DNA of 64,000 nt from Granulosicoccus sp036478565 (GCA_965224525.1 OZ245050.1:1-64000); one strand, 5' to 3'. Positions 26,260-36,343 are shown, counted from the stretch's first letter. The notes: generated from the letters alone by a model not told the origin. A program made the numbers and translations.

Positions 26260-27297
26260 ATGGATATCGCTCAGCTCTTGACTTTCGGTGTTAAAAACGG
26301 TGCGTCTGACATGCACTTGTCGGCCGGTCTACCGCCGATGATACGCGTAGATGGCGACATGCGGCGAGTCAACGTGCCCTCATTGGACCACGCCGCCGTA
26401 CAGGCCATGGTGTACGACATCATGAATGACAAGCAGCGTAAGGACTATGAAGAGAAGCTGGAGACTGACTTCTCGTTTGAAATTCCTGGTACCGCCCGTT
26501 TTCGTGTCAATGCGTTTAATCAGAATCGTGGTTGTGGTGCGGTTTTCCGTACCATTCCGACTGAGATCATGTCGTTGGAGCAACTTGGTGCGCCAAAGAT
26601 ATTTCAGGAAATTGCAGCCTTTCCACGTGGCATCGTGCTGGTCACAGGCCCAACCGGTTCCGGTAAGTCCACAACGCTTGCGGCGATGGTGGATTACAAG
26701 AACGAGAATGAGCTTGGTCACATACTGACGATTGAAGATCCGATCGAATTTGTTCACGAGAGTAAGAAGTGCCTGATCAACCAGCGCGAAGTCCATCGCG
26801 ATACCTTTGGCTTCTCCGAAGCGCTGCGATCAGCACTGCGTGAAGATCCCGATGTCATTCTGGTTGGTGAGATGCGAGACATGGAAACTATTTCGCTGGC
26901 ACTGACCGCCGCTGAAACCGGTCACCTGGTATTCGGTACATTGCATACAAGTTCTGCAGCCAAAACTGTTGACCGTATTGTCGATGTATTTCCGGCAGGC
27001 GAAAAACCCATGGTGCGCTCAATGCTCTCTGAGTCGCTGCGAGCCGTTATCTCGCAAACACTGATGAAAAAGAATGGTGGCGGACGAGTAGCTGCGCACG
27101 AAATCATGATTGGCACGCCGGCAATTCGTAACCTGATACGTGAAGACAAGGTTGCGCAAATGTACTCAGCTATCCAGACCGGTCAGGGTCACGGTATGCA
27201 AACACTTGATCAAAACCTGAAAGAGATGGTGAATCGTGGTGTGGTTGACCTTGCGGAAGCGCGCAAGAAAGCACAAAACCCTGAATCCTTGATGTAA
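26260..27297 (+). CDS. pilT: Type IV pilus retraction ATPase PilT
   Basis: PilT is the hexameric motor that depolymerises type IV pili, driving twitching motility and DNA uptake. The 345-residue protein has the Walker A GPTGSGKST near residues 130-138, an Asp box ILTIEDPIEF, Walker B in DPDVILVGEMRD, a His box GHLVFGTLHT, and the PilT-specific AIRNLIRE near the C-terminus. The ATG at 26260 fits the family's MDIAQLL start; the frame is open 28 codons upstream. It is followed by pilU after 49 bases. Confidence 0.95.
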   Translation: MDIAQLLTFGVKNGASDMHLSAGLPPMIRVDGDMRRVNVPSLDHAAVQAMVYDIMNDKQRKDYEEKLETDFSFEIPGTARFRVNAFNQNRGCGAVFRTIPTEIMSLEQLGAPKIFQEIAAFPRGIVLVTGPTGSGKSTTLAAMVDYKNENELGHILTIEDPIEFVHESKKCLINQREVHRDTFGFSEALRSALREDPDVILVGEMRDMETISLALTAAETGHLVFGTLHTSSAAKTVDRIVDVFPAGEKPMVRSMLSESLRAVISQTLMKKNGGGRVAAHEIMIGTPAIRNLIREDKVAQMYSAIQTGQGHGMQTLDQNLKEMVNRGVVDLAEARKKAQNPESLM

Positions 27298-27346
27298 GGC
27301 CCGACTGCGACCAACAACGAATACGACAGGAACAGGACACAGAACT

Positions 27347-28528
27347 ATGGATCTCAAGGTCGCCAAACGCTTTATGGATGAGCTGCTTGTCAGCTTGTAC
27401 AAAAAAGGAGGTTCTGACCTCTTCATCATTGCTGGCGCTGCGCCTGCCATGCGAATACATGGCAAAGTGTCGCCGGTAATGGACAAGAAGCTGGCGCCGG
27501 AGCACACGTTGGCATTGGCACAAAGCCTGATGACAGAGGACGAGCGCAAGGACTTCAAAGCCGACAAGGAGCTCAATTTTGCAATTGCCTTGCCGGATAT
27601 TTCCCGCTTTCGTGTCAATGCGCTGGTGCAGCGCGGCAGTGCTGGTCTGGTTGTGCGGATCATTCCCAATGAGATCCCGTCATTTGAAGACTTGCACATG
27701 CCTGACATTCTGAGTCAGATTGCTATGACCAAGCGCGGCCTGGTCATCTTTGTTGGCGGTACTGGTTCAGGCAAGTCAACCAGTCTGGCGGCGATGATTG
27801 ACTATCGTAATATGAATACCAACGGCCACATCATCACGATTGAGGATCCAGTGGAATTTGTCCACCAGCACAAGGGCTGCATTGTTACTCAGCGTGAGGT
27901 CGGGACAGATACGGACTCGTTTGAGATAGCGCTGAAAAACACACTGCGTCAGGCGCCGGATGTCATTCTTATTGGTGAGATACGTGACCAGAAAACCATG
28001 GAGCATGCGATTGCATTCGCCGAGACGGGTCACCTTTGTCTGGCCACGCTGCATGCAAACAACACGAATCAGGCGCTTGATCGTATCATCAACTTCTTCC
28101 CGGAAACCCGGCACAAACAATTGCTGCTCGATTTGTCTCTGAATACCAAGGCATTCATTTCACAGCGCTTGCTACCGACGCCGAGTGGCAAGGGGCGACG
28201 CGCAGCAGTAGAGGTATTATTGAACACGCCGCTGATGTCTGACCTGATCATGAAAGGCGAAATTCATGAGATCAAGGCTCTGATGAGCAAGAGTCGGGAG
28301 CAGGGCATGCAAACCTTTGATCACGCCTTGTTTGAATTACTTAACAGCAACGCGATTACCATTGAAGAAGCCATGCGTAACGCAGACTCGGTAAACGATC
28401 TTCGCTTGCGGATCAAACTTGAAGGCGGTAATTCCGATGCGGTGGATGACATGATTGCAGGTACAATGAGCCTGCAAGAGGAAGAAGAGCCGGATAACGG
28501 ACGTCAGGGGCGTCGGCACGCTGGGTAG
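27347..28528 (+). CDS. pilU: Type IV pilus accessory retraction ATPase PilU
   Basis: PilU assists PilT in forceful pilus retraction. The 393-residue protein carries Walker A GGTGSGKST near residues 138-146, ITIEDPVEFVH, Walker B in APDVILIGEIRD, and GHLCLATLHANN. It differs from PilT by the longer C-terminal tail, here acidic then basic (EEEEPDNGRQGRR), as expected. It runs convergent to the Lrp-type gene with 56 bases between the stops. Confidence 0.94.
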   Translation: MDLKVAKRFMDELLVSLYKKGGSDLFIIAGAAPAMRIHGKVSPVMDKKLAPEHTLALAQSLMTEDERKDFKADKELNFAIALPDISRFRVNALVQRGSAGLVVRIIPNEIPSFEDLHMPDILSQIAMTKRGLVIFVGGTGSGKSTSLAAMIDYRNMNTNGHIITIEDPVEFVHQHKGCIVTQREVGTDTDSFEIALKNTLRQAPDVILIGEIRDQKTMEHAIAFAETGHLCLATLHANNTNQALDRIINFFPETRHKQLLLDLSLNTKAFISQRLLPTPSGKGRRAAVEVLLNTPLMSDLIMKGEIHEIKALMSKSREQGMQTFDHALFELLNSNAITIEEAMRNADSVNDLRLRIKLEGGNSDAVDDMIAGTMSLQEEEEPDNGRQGRRHAG

Positions 28529-28584
28529 GCAAGTTGGAATGGTGTTGATATTTCCTCGCACCATGCCCACAGTGCTTACTGTTA

Positions 28585-29073
28585 TCACACAGGCACTGTA
28601 GTTTCGAACTTTAGCATTTCCATGGACAAGCAGGATGTCACACTGCTTATCGCTACCCTTGCGATAAGCCGTTTGTAGAATTCGTCATATTCGCCAGTGG
28701 ATGCAACCTGTACCTTGAGGATGTAGTCCATATCACCTGCCAGACGGTGGGCTTCGGCAATTTCAGGCATGTCATGTATCGCTTGTTTGAATGCCTCCAG
28801 CCAACTTGCGTCGTGTTGTGAAGTTTTAATCGCGATAAAAAATGTCTCGTTCAATCCGACGCGGCCCGCGTCTACAAAAGCTGCTTGCTTGAGAATGACC
28901 TTGTCCTGCAGTAAGCGTTGAATCCGATTCCATATCGCAGTCCTGGATATGCCTACTTTTTTCGCCAGTTGTTCCAGTGAAGCAGTGGAGTCTTGCTGCA
29001 ACAGGCGGAGAATTCTCCGGTCCGCTTCGTCAAGAGTTATATCTGTTCCGGAATTGCCGTACTTTTGGGTCAC
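28585..29073 (-). CDS. Lrp/AsnC family transcriptional regulator
   Basis: A feast/famine regulator of 162 residues. The N-terminal winged helix-turn-helix is clear (DEADRRILRLLQQDSTASLEQLAKKVGISRTAIWNR in short form: TASLEQLAKK then VGISRTAIWNRIQRL, residues 34-54), followed by a RAM ligand-binding domain (residues 75-155) with AHRLAGDMDYILKV. Such proteins sense amino acids and often control a divergent neighbour. Here the divergent neighbour is the cysJ operon, 114 bases away; sulfur assimilation is usually run by CysB, so this pairing deserves attention. Confidence 0.92.
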   Translation of the reverse strand: MTQKYGNSGTDITLDEADRRILRLLQQDSTASLEQLAKKVGISRTAIWNRIQRLLQDKVILKQAAFVDAGRVGLNETFFIAIKTSQHDASWLEAFKQAIHDMPEIAEAHRLAGDMDYILKVQVASTGEYDEFYKRLIARVAISSVTSCLSMEMLKFETTVPV

Positions 29074-29154
29074 TGTTCTAAATCTCCAGGTCGATACGAA
29101 ACGCTTTCCATTTTTCGGTTCGACTTATTGTGATTGATGGGGCGCTATGCCATT

Positions 29155-29182
29155 TTAACCATGGTTTTCACTTAGTGGTTAA
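29155..29182. promoter_or_regulatory. Candidate operator between the Lrp-type gene and cysJ
   Basis: TTAACCA (29155-29161) and TGGTTAA (29176-29182) are a perfect inverted repeat with a 14-base spacer, and AACCATGGTT (29157-29166) is a palindrome nested in the left arm. The site ends 5 bases before the cysJ start codon, so a bound protein would block translation start or transcription. Lrp-type sites are often loosely palindromic and AT-rich; the assignment is inference. Confidence 0.4.
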
Positions 29183-29187
29183 GAAAG

Positions 29188-30978
29188 ATGGATACGCAAT
29201 TTTCCGGCAACGATGAGTTACCGCTTGAGGCTGAGAAAATTCAGCAGCTTGAGCGCACCTTCTCGGGGTTGGAGCCGTTCCAGTTGCAGTGGGTTAGCGG
29301 ATACGCTGCCGGTTTGGCAGTTTCGAGCAGTCACCTGGCTGCGGCCGAACAGAGCTCAGCGCCTGTATTGAAGATTTTGTATGGGTCACAAACAGGCAAT
29401 GGCGAGGCTGTCGTCAAGTGGCTTGAAAGCCAGGCGCGGGATCAAGGTTGTCAGGTGGTAAGCAGCAATCTTGCCGACTACAAGTCCGCAGGATTGAAGC
29501 AGGAGCGTCTGCTTGCGTTTGTAGTGTCCACGCATGGTGAGGGTGATCCACCCGATGATGCAGAGTTGTTCCATGAGTTTCTGCTGTCGGTTAAAGCGCC
29601 GCAGCTTACAGAGCTACAGTATTCAGTATTGGCCCTGGGTGATAGCAGCTATATTAATTTCTGTAAGACCGGTCGGGAAATTGACAGTCGGTTGGCTGAG
29701 CTTGGTGGTGAACGCCTGCTGCCAATGGTCGAATGTGATTACGACTACAAGGAAAAATCACGACTCTGGGGTGATTCAGTCATCGCAAAGTTACCTGACC
29801 AGTCAGAATCTACTTCTAAAGTGTCGCATTTACGAGCGATTGTTCCGAGTCAGGAGTATGACAGGCAGCGTCCATATACTGCTGAAATTCTCGTCAATCA
29901 GAAAATTACCGGTGTCGAGTCATCGAAAGACGTTCGTCACATCGAATTGTCTTTGCAGGATGCGGGCTTGCGTTACGAGCCGGGTGATTCGCTGGCTGTT
30001 GTAACCGAAAATCCACCGCGGCTGGTCAGACAGATCCTCAGTGAACTGGCGATAGCGAAAGAAGCTCTGGTGAGCGTAAAGGAAGAGCGGATGCCCATTG
30101 TTGATGCATTGGCCGCAAAGCTGGAGATCACGGCTTTAAGTCCGGATGTGGTGCAGGCATGGTGCGGACACAGTGATAGCGCAGCACTTCGTGAGTTACT
30201 CGGCGATGATCCCGAGGCTCATGCGTTGCTCGCCGAATACCTTACAACGCACCAGCTTATTGACATGCTGCGATTGAATCCTGCAATTGTGGATGCGCAG
30301 GTATTTGTTGATGGTTTGCGTAGTTTGCATCCACGCCTCTACTCGATAGCATCTAGCCATGCTGCCAACCCGGATGAGGTTCATCTTGCCGTAGCTGCAG
30401 TTCGCTACAAGGCATATGGCAGTGATCATTGGGGTGCTGCGTCGACACATTTGACGGATCGGCTGGGTGAAGGTGACAGGGTGTCTGTTTATGTCGAACC
30501 AAATACACGATTCCGCCTTCCATCTGATAACGATGTGGGGATTATTATGATCTGTGCCGGGACCGGAGTCGCACCCTTCAGGGCTTTTGTCGAAGACAGG
30601 GTGGAGAGGAGGGCAAGCGGTAAAAACTGGTTGTTCTTTGGCGACAGAAATTTTTCCAGTGATTTTCTCTATCAGCTTGAGTGGCAGCGATGCCTCAAGC
30701 GAGGGCAACTTGACCGGCTTGACCTTGCATTCTCGCGAGATCAGCCAAACAAAATCTACGTACAAGATCGTATTCGACAGCAGGGAGAAGAGCTCTATTC
30801 CTGGATAACCGGTGGAGCCCATATTTATGTCTGCGGGGATGCCAGTCAGATGGCCGCGGCAGTAGATGAGGCGCTGGTTGAGGTGCTATCAAAGTACGGG
30901 GGCGAAACAAACATGCAGTCGTTGGAACGCTTGAAAGAAATGCGCCGAACTCGCCGCTTTCAACGGGATGTGTACTAG
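29188..30978 (+). CDS. cysJ: Sulfite reductase flavoprotein subunit
   Basis: CysJ passes electrons from NADPH through FAD and FMN to the CysI haemoprotein. The 596-residue protein has an FMN flavodoxin domain (ILYGSQTGNGEAV near residue 66, then VVSTHGEGDPPDDA), the FAD domain (RLYSIASS, the flavin-binding RxYS motif), and the NADPH domain (ICAGTGVAPFRAF, then FFGDRNF, and a C-terminal YVCGDASQMA). All domains are in the usual order and the length matches E. coli CysJ. It starts the cysJ-I-H-D-NC operon. Confidence 0.95.
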   Translation: MDTQFSGNDELPLEAEKIQQLERTFSGLEPFQLQWVSGYAAGLAVSSSHLAAAEQSSAPVLKILYGSQTGNGEAVVKWLESQARDQGCQVVSSNLADYKSAGLKQERLLAFVVSTHGEGDPPDDAELFHEFLLSVKAPQLTELQYSVLALGDSSYINFCKTGREIDSRLAELGGERLLPMVECDYDYKEKSRLWGDSVIAKLPDQSESTSKVSHLRAIVPSQEYDRQRPYTAEILVNQKITGVESSKDVRHIELSLQDAGLRYEPGDSLAVVTENPPRLVRQILSELAIAKEALVSVKEERMPIVDALAAKLEITALSPDVVQAWCGHSDSAALRELLGDDPEAHALLAEYLTTHQLIDMLRLNPAIVDAQVFVDGLRSLHPRLYSIASSHAANPDEVHLAVAAVRYKAYGSDHWGAASTHLTDRLGEGDRVSVYVEPNTRFRLPSDNDVGIIMICAGTGVAPFRAFVEDRVERRASGKNWLFFGDRNFSSDFLYQLEWQRCLKRGQLDRLDLAFSRDQPNKIYVQDRIRQQGEELYSWITGGAHIYVCGDASQMAAAVDEALVEVLSKYGGETNMQSLERLKEMRRTRRFQRDVY

Positions 30979-32687
30979 TGAATAAAATTCTATCTGATGT
31001 TGAGCATATCAAGGAAAAGAGTCGCCATTTGCGTGGCTCGCTGCTTGAGAGCCTTGCGAACTCAACGACAGGTGCTCTTGCCGAGGATGATACGCAGTTG
31101 TCGAAATTTCACGGAATTTATCAGCAAGATAACCGGGATATACGCAGTGAGCGCAAACGGCAGCGGTTGGAACCCGCCTATACATTTATGATTCGCGCAC
31201 GAGTGCCGGGCGGTTTGTGTACAGCCCGACAATGGTTGAATATGGATCGTGTTGCGACGCGGTATGCGAACGGTACTATTCGGCTGACTACACGCCAGGC
31301 TTTTCAGTTACACGGCGTAATCAAGTCAAAACTGAAACTCTCTATTGCAGAAATCAATCAGGAAATGATGGATACGCTTGCTGCATGTGGGGATGTCAAC
31401 CGTAACGTCATGGCTCCGACGCTTGGCAATGTGTCTTCTGTGCATCGTGCAGTGCAAGCCGATGCAGTGGCATTGAGCGCACACCTGACGCCTGCGACGC
31501 GTGCTTATCATGAAATCTGGCTGGATGGAGAAAAACTTGAACCCAGTGAGTCTGAGCCAATATATGGTGATACCTATTTGCCAAGAAAATTCAAGGCAGC
31601 CTTTGTCATTCCGCCACAAAATGATGTCGATGTGTTCGCGCAGGACCTCGGTTTTATTGCGATTGTTGTGGGCGGTGAACTGATTGGTTACAACGTGTGT
31701 GTTGGTGGAGGCATGGGGATGTCACACGGAAATCCAAACACCTACCCGCGCCTCGGTGAATTGCTCGGGTTCTGCAGTACAAATGATGTGCTGGCGATAG
31801 CCGAGGCGGTTGTTACAACTCAGCGTGATTTTGGTGACCGCAGCGATCGCAAGCATGCGCGATTGAAGTATACGATTGATGATCGCGGCATTGACTGGTT
31901 TCGATCTCAGGTAATGGATCGCTCATCATGTACCCTTGAATCAGCGCGCCCTTATGTGCTATCGGGCAATGGCGATGTTTACGGCTGGCAACAGGACGAT
32001 AGTGAGAAGTGGCACTACCTCCTGTTTGTAGAAAATGGTCGTATCGTTGACGCTGGTGATCGACAATTGATGTCAGGGTTACGTGCAATTGCTCAACACC
32101 ACGCAGGTGTTTTTGTATTGACACCCAACCAAAATGTGGCGATTTGCAACATTAAGGGCGCTGACAAGCCTGCAATAGAGAGTTTATTGCAGAACTATGG
32201 TATCGAAAACAGCATACACGCCACTCCGCTACGATTGCACTCAATGGCCTGCGTCGCATTTCCTACGTGTGGGCTGGCAATGGCCGAGAGTGAACGTTAC
32301 CTGCCGTCATTGATTGATTCGATTGATACAGTCCTTGCAAATACTGGTCTTGGTGATGAGGCAATCACCATTCGAATGACGGGCTGTCCAAACGGTTGTG
32401 CACGTCCCTTTATCGCAGAGATTGGGCTCGTTGGCAAAGGGCCCGGCCGTTATAACTTGTACCTGGGCGCTGGTTTCTCTGGCGAACGGCTTGGTTGTCT
32501 CTACCGGGAAAATATTGATGAAGAAGAGATACTGGCTGCACTGAAACCATTGTTCGAGCAGTACGCCCAAGAGCGTAATGACACAGAGCGGTTTGGTGAT
32601 TTCCTGGTTCGCGCAGATGTTGTAAGGGATATTACCAAAGGAAGGGAGTTCCATGCGGCGGATGTAACCGGGAAGGTATCAGGGTGA
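30978..32687 (+). CDS. cysI: Sulfite reductase haemoprotein subunit
   Basis: CysI reduces sulfite to sulfide at a coupled sirohaem and 4Fe-4S centre. The four cluster cysteines are present with the family spacing: Cys425 and Cys431 in CVAFPTC, Cys470 and Cys474 in TGCPNGCARP. Other blocks include RLTTRQAFQLHG and NVMAPTLGN. The protein is 569 residues, as usual. Translation starts at a GTG that overlaps the cysJ stop by one base. No sirohaem synthase gene is in the window. Confidence 0.96.
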   Translation: MNKILSDVEHIKEKSRHLRGSLLESLANSTTGALAEDDTQLSKFHGIYQQDNRDIRSERKRQRLEPAYTFMIRARVPGGLCTARQWLNMDRVATRYANGTIRLTTRQAFQLHGVIKSKLKLSIAEINQEMMDTLAACGDVNRNVMAPTLGNVSSVHRAVQADAVALSAHLTPATRAYHEIWLDGEKLEPSESEPIYGDTYLPRKFKAAFVIPPQNDVDVFAQDLGFIAIVVGGELIGYNVCVGGGMGMSHGNPNTYPRLGELLGFCSTNDVLAIAEAVVTTQRDFGDRSDRKHARLKYTIDDRGIDWFRSQVMDRSSCTLESARPYVLSGNGDVYGWQQDDSEKWHYLLFVENGRIVDAGDRQLMSGLRAIAQHHAGVFVLTPNQNVAICNIKGADKPAIESLLQNYGIENSIHATPLRLHSMACVAFPTCGLAMAESERYLPSLIDSIDTVLANTGLGDEAITIRMTGCPNGCARPFIAEIGLVGKGPGRYNLYLGAGFSGERLGCLYRENIDEEEILAALKPLFEQYAQERNDTERFGDFLVRADVVRDITKGREFHAADVTGKVSG

Positions 32688-32697
32688 CTGGATAGAC

Positions 32698-33411
32698 ATG
32701 GAAATCGAATACACGGAAAACAGGCATCTTTCAGTTGAGAGGTATTGTCAGCAGGAAATATCTGGTATGACTGCGGAAAATCGTGTCGCGTGGGCGCTTG
32801 ATACTTTGCCTGGCGAGCATATTGTGACGTCGAGCTTTGGCGCTCAATCCGCAGTCATGCTGCATATGGTGACCCGGCAATGCGCTGATATTCCGGTGGT
32901 GTTGATTGATACCGGGTATCTGTTTGCCGAGACGTATAACTTCATAGATGCCCTGACCAAGCGCCTGGGTCTTAATTTAAAGGTATATCGTTCCGGTATT
33001 TCCAGCGCGTGGCAAGAGGCGCGCTATGGGCAGCGCTGGAATCGAGGAGTTGACGGGATCGCGGAGTATAACCGGGATAACAAGGTGAGGCCGATGGAGC
33101 AAGCCCTTAAGGAGCTGAGCACAGGCACCTGGTTTACGGGTATACGTCGAACTCAATCTGCCGGGCGGGCGTCTCAAGCGTTTGTAGACTCGACGAACAG
33201 GCAATACAAAGTACATCCTATTGCGGATTGGACGGATCGTGATGTTTTCAGGTACCTGAAGTCACATGATTTGCCATATCACCCATTGTGGGACAAAGGC
33301 TATGTCTCTATCGGAGATGTCCATACTACAAGCACACTCGCGAAAGCGGGTTCCCTGGCGGCAACGCGATTCTTTGGATTGAAGCGGGAGTGCGGACTAC
33401 ATGATCTTTAA
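32698..33411 (+). CDS. cysH: Phosphoadenylyl-sulfate (PAPS) reductase
   Basis: CysH reduces PAPS to sulfite using thioredoxin. The 237-residue protein has the SSFGAQSAVMLHM nucleotide-binding loop near residue 45, a TWFTGIRR segment, and a single redox cysteine in RECGLH (Cys233). The extra cysteine pairs that bind an iron-sulfur cluster in APS reductases are missing, so the substrate should be PAPS, in agreement with the APS kinase domain encoded downstream. It lies 10 bases after cysI. Confidence 0.95.
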   Translation: MEIEYTENRHLSVERYCQQEISGMTAENRVAWALDTLPGEHIVTSSFGAQSAVMLHMVTRQCADIPVVLIDTGYLFAETYNFIDALTKRLGLNLKVYRSGISSAWQEARYGQRWNRGVDGIAEYNRDNKVRPMEQALKELSTGTWFTGIRRTQSAGRASQAFVDSTNRQYKVHPIADWTDRDVFRYLKSHDLPYHPLWDKGYVSIGDVHTTSTLAKAGSLAATRFFGLKRECGLHDL

Positions 33412-33450
33412 TTCGCCCACAGTCCAATTCGCCAAAAGTAAAGTGACCTA

Positions 33451-34404
33451 ATGACCGAATCGTTCACCACACACAAGGCTACGCAAACAGCTTTGCCCGC
33501 CTCCGGCAAGCTCTCACATCTTCAGAGGCTGGAAGCCGAGAGCGTGCACATCATGCGTGAAGTAGTGGCCGAAGCCGATAATCCGGTGATGATGTACTCG
33601 ATAGGCAAGGACAGCGCTGTGATGCTGCACGTGGCGCGCAAGGCTTTCTACCCAGCCAAACTACCCTTTCCGCTGCTGCATGTGGATACCACATGGAAGT
33701 TTCGGGAGATGTACCAGTTTCGTGATCGCATGGTGGAAGAACTGGGGTTTGATCTGATTACGCATGTCAATTCGGAGGGCATGGAGAAAGGGGTTAACCC
33801 GTTTACCCACGGCTCCGGCCTGCATACCGACATCATGAAAACCGAAGCACTCAAACAAGCTTTGGACAAACACGGTTTTGATGTGGCGTTTGGCGGCGCC
33901 CGCCGTGATGAGGAAAAGTCGCGCGCCAAGGAACGCATTTTTTCCTTCCGTACAGCCCAGCATCGATGGGAACCAAAGAACCAGCGCCCGGAATTGTGGA
34001 ACCTGTACAACTCACGTAAACAACGCGGCGAGTCAATCCGTGTCTTCCCGTTGTCAAACTGGACCGAGCTCGATATCTGGCAGTACATCCACCAGCAGAA
34101 CATACCCATTGTGCCTCTGTATTTCGCCGCCGAGCGCCCGGTAGTTGAACGCGATGGCATGCTGATCATGGTAGACGACGAGCGCATGCCGCTCAAGGAT
34201 GGCGACGTGCCGCACCTGCGCAGGGTTCGCTTTCGCACACTGGGTTGTTACCCGCTGACCGCGGCGGTTGAATCCTGTGCCAGTACACTGACCGACATTA
34301 TTCAGGAAATGCTGCTAACCAGGACTTCTGAGCGACAGGGCCGCCTGATTGATCACGACTCGGCGGCTTCCATGGAGAAGAAGAAGCAAGAGGGTTACTT
34401 CTGA
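33451..34404 (+). CDS. cysD: Sulfate adenylyltransferase subunit 2
   Basis: CysD is the ATP-pyrophosphatase-type subunit of ATP sulfurylase, making APS from sulfate and ATP. The 317-residue protein has MMYSIGKDSAVMLHV (the PP-loop SxGKDS), FGGARRDEEKSRAKER, and the closing GRLIDHDSAASMEKKKQEG typical of the family. Its TGA overlaps the cysNC ATG by one base. Confidence 0.97.
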   Translation: MTESFTTHKATQTALPASGKLSHLQRLEAESVHIMREVVAEADNPVMMYSIGKDSAVMLHVARKAFYPAKLPFPLLHVDTTWKFREMYQFRDRMVEELGFDLITHVNSEGMEKGVNPFTHGSGLHTDIMKTEALKQALDKHGFDVAFGGARRDEEKSRAKERIFSFRTAQHRWEPKNQRPELWNLYNSRKQRGESIRVFPLSNWTELDIWQYIHQQNIPIVPLYFAAERPVVERDGMLIMVDDERMPLKDGDVPHLRRVRFRTLGCYPLTAAVESCASTLTDIIQEMLLTRTSERQGRLIDHDSAASMEKKKQEGYF

Positions 34405-36335
34405 TGAAGGCGATCAATACTCAAGCCGAGTCTGAACAGCTGATTGCCAACGACATTGAAAGCTACTTGACGCGGCATGAAAACAAGGGCCTGCTGCGCT
34501 TCATAACGTGTGGCAGTGTCGATGACGGTAAAAGCACGTTGATTGGACGGTTGTTATTCGAGGCAAAAGTGTTGTTCGAAGACCAGCTCGATGCCGTGAA
34601 TGCAGAGTCAATAAAATGGGGAACCCAGGGTGGGGATATTGATTTTGCCCTGCTGGTAGACGGTCTGGCCGCCGAGCGCGAGCAAGGCATCACCATTGAT
34701 GTTGCCTACCGGTTTTTCGCCACAGACAGGCGTAAGTTCATCGTTGCTGACACACCCGGTCATGAACAATACACACGCAATATGGTGACTGGTGCATCTA
34801 CCGCTGACACGGCAATCATCTTGTGTGATGCCCGGCAAGGCATTCTGACACAGACCCGGCGACACAGTTATCTGGTGTCTCTGCTCGGTATTCGCAATGT
34901 GGTGCTGGCTGTCAATAAAATGGATCTGATGGACTATAACGAGTCCGTTTACAACGATATTGTCAAGGACTTTAGTGGATTTTCCGCTCAGCTCGAGTTC
35001 GAGAGCATCACTGCAATTCCAGTATCAGCACTGCGTGGCGATAACATTATTCATTCCGGCGAGAGCATGCCCTGGTATCACGGCACTACATTGCTCTCCT
35101 TTCTCGAAACAGTGAAGCTTGATAACGACAAGATGCAGTCAGCACCGATGCGCATGCCCGTGCAATGGGTGAACCGGCCTGATCTGGATTTTCGCGGTTA
35201 TGCAGGCATGTTGGCGAGCGGTACGATCAAACCAGGAGACGCCATTCGTGTTCAGCCATCGGGTAAGACTAGCGCGGTAGCCCGAATAGTGACAATGGAA
35301 GGCGATGTCGAATTGGCCGTTGCGGGGCAATCGGTCACCTTGACACTTGCCGATGAGATTGATATTTCCCGTGGCGATGTCATCTCTACCACTGAAACGC
35401 CCGCCGGTTCCGCAGATCAGTTTGAAACCACAATCGTCTGGATGCATGAGAAACCGTTGCTTCCCGGCCGGCCTTACCTGCTGAAGTCCGGCACCAAAAC
35501 GGTAACCGTAACAATCACTGGTATCAAGCACCAGATAAATGTCAATACACTGGAGCATATAGCTGCCAGGCAATTGGAGTTGAACGCTATCGCCGTGTGT
35601 AATATCAGCACAGAACAGCAAATCGCTTTTGACCCCTATATAGAAAATCGCACGATGGGTGGCTTTATTCTTATCGATCGTATCTCTAACGAAACAGTTG
35701 GTGCAGGCATGTTGCATTTTGCCTTGCGGCGTTCGGACAACATCCACATGCAGGCAACTGATGTGGATAAATCTGCACGCTCGTCAATGAAAGGTCAGAG
35801 TGCCTGCGTGGTCTGGTTCACTGGTCTGTCCGGTTCCGGTAAATCAACCATCGCCAATCTGGTGGAAAAAAAGCTTGCTGCTGCCGGGCATCACACTTAT
35901 TTGCTCGATGGCGACAATGTCCGCCATGGGCTGAACAAAGACCTGGGCTTTACCGATGCCGATCGTGTCGAAAACATTCGACGCATTGGCGAGGTAGCCA
36001 GGTTGATGGTCGATTCCGGGTTGATTGTACTGACAGCCTTTATTTCACCCTTTCGTTCTGAACGTGCGCTGGCACGCAGCCTGGTAGACGGGGGGGAGTT
36101 CGTTGAAGTCTACGCAGAAACCCCATTGGCCGTAGCGGAAGCGCGTGACCCGAAAGGCCTGTACCGCAAGGCACGACGTGGGGAACTGAAGAACTTCACT
36201 GGTATCGATTCACCTTATGAAGCACCGGAGCAGCCCGAGATATTGGTGGATACGTCAGCCATGAGCGCTGAACAGGCGGCTGAAAAAGTAATTGCCGAAC
36301 TTGGCCGTCAAGGTATTCTTAGTGGTCAGGAATAG
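34404..36335 (+). CDS. cysNC: Bifunctional sulfate adenylyltransferase GTPase subunit / APS kinase
   Basis: A fusion of CysN (GTP-driven regulatory subunit of ATP sulfurylase) and CysC (APS kinase), 643 residues. The CysN part has GTPase motifs GSVDDGKSTL near residue 36, DTPGHEQYTRNM, and VNKMD. The CysC part starts near residue 460, with the P-loop GLSGSGKST at about 474-482, LLDGDNVRHGLNKDLGF, and the closing phosphosulfate-site blocks. The fusion gives PAPS directly and completes sulfate to sulfide in one operon. A 63-base palindromic element follows the stop. Confidence 0.96.
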   Translation: MKAINTQAESEQLIANDIESYLTRHENKGLLRFITCGSVDDGKSTLIGRLLFEAKVLFEDQLDAVNAESIKWGTQGGDIDFALLVDGLAAEREQGITIDVAYRFFATDRRKFIVADTPGHEQYTRNMVTGASTADTAIILCDARQGILTQTRRHSYLVSLLGIRNVVLAVNKMDLMDYNESVYNDIVKDFSGFSAQLEFESITAIPVSALRGDNIIHSGESMPWYHGTTLLSFLETVKLDNDKMQSAPMRMPVQWVNRPDLDFRGYAGMLASGTIKPGDAIRVQPSGKTSAVARIVTMEGDVELAVAGQSVTLTLADEIDISRGDVISTTETPAGSADQFETTIVWMHEKPLLPGRPYLLKSGTKTVTVTITGIKHQINVNTLEHIAARQLELNAIAVCNISTEQQIAFDPYIENRTMGGFILIDRISNETVGAGMLHFALRRSDNIHMQATDVDKSARSSMKGQSACVVWFTGLSGSGKSTIANLVEKKLAAAGHHTYLLDGDNVRHGLNKDLGFTDADRVENIRRIGEVARLMVDSGLIVLTAFISPFRSERALARSLVDGGEFVEVYAETPLAVAEARDPKGLYRKARRGELKNFTGIDSPYEAPEQPEILVDTSAMSAEQAAEKVIAELGRQGILSGQE

Positions 36336-36343
36336 CTGGGCAG

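Noticed and set aside
33648..34238. 196-codon minus-strand frame in cysD
   Set aside because: Antisense to a canonical cysD with all motifs intact.
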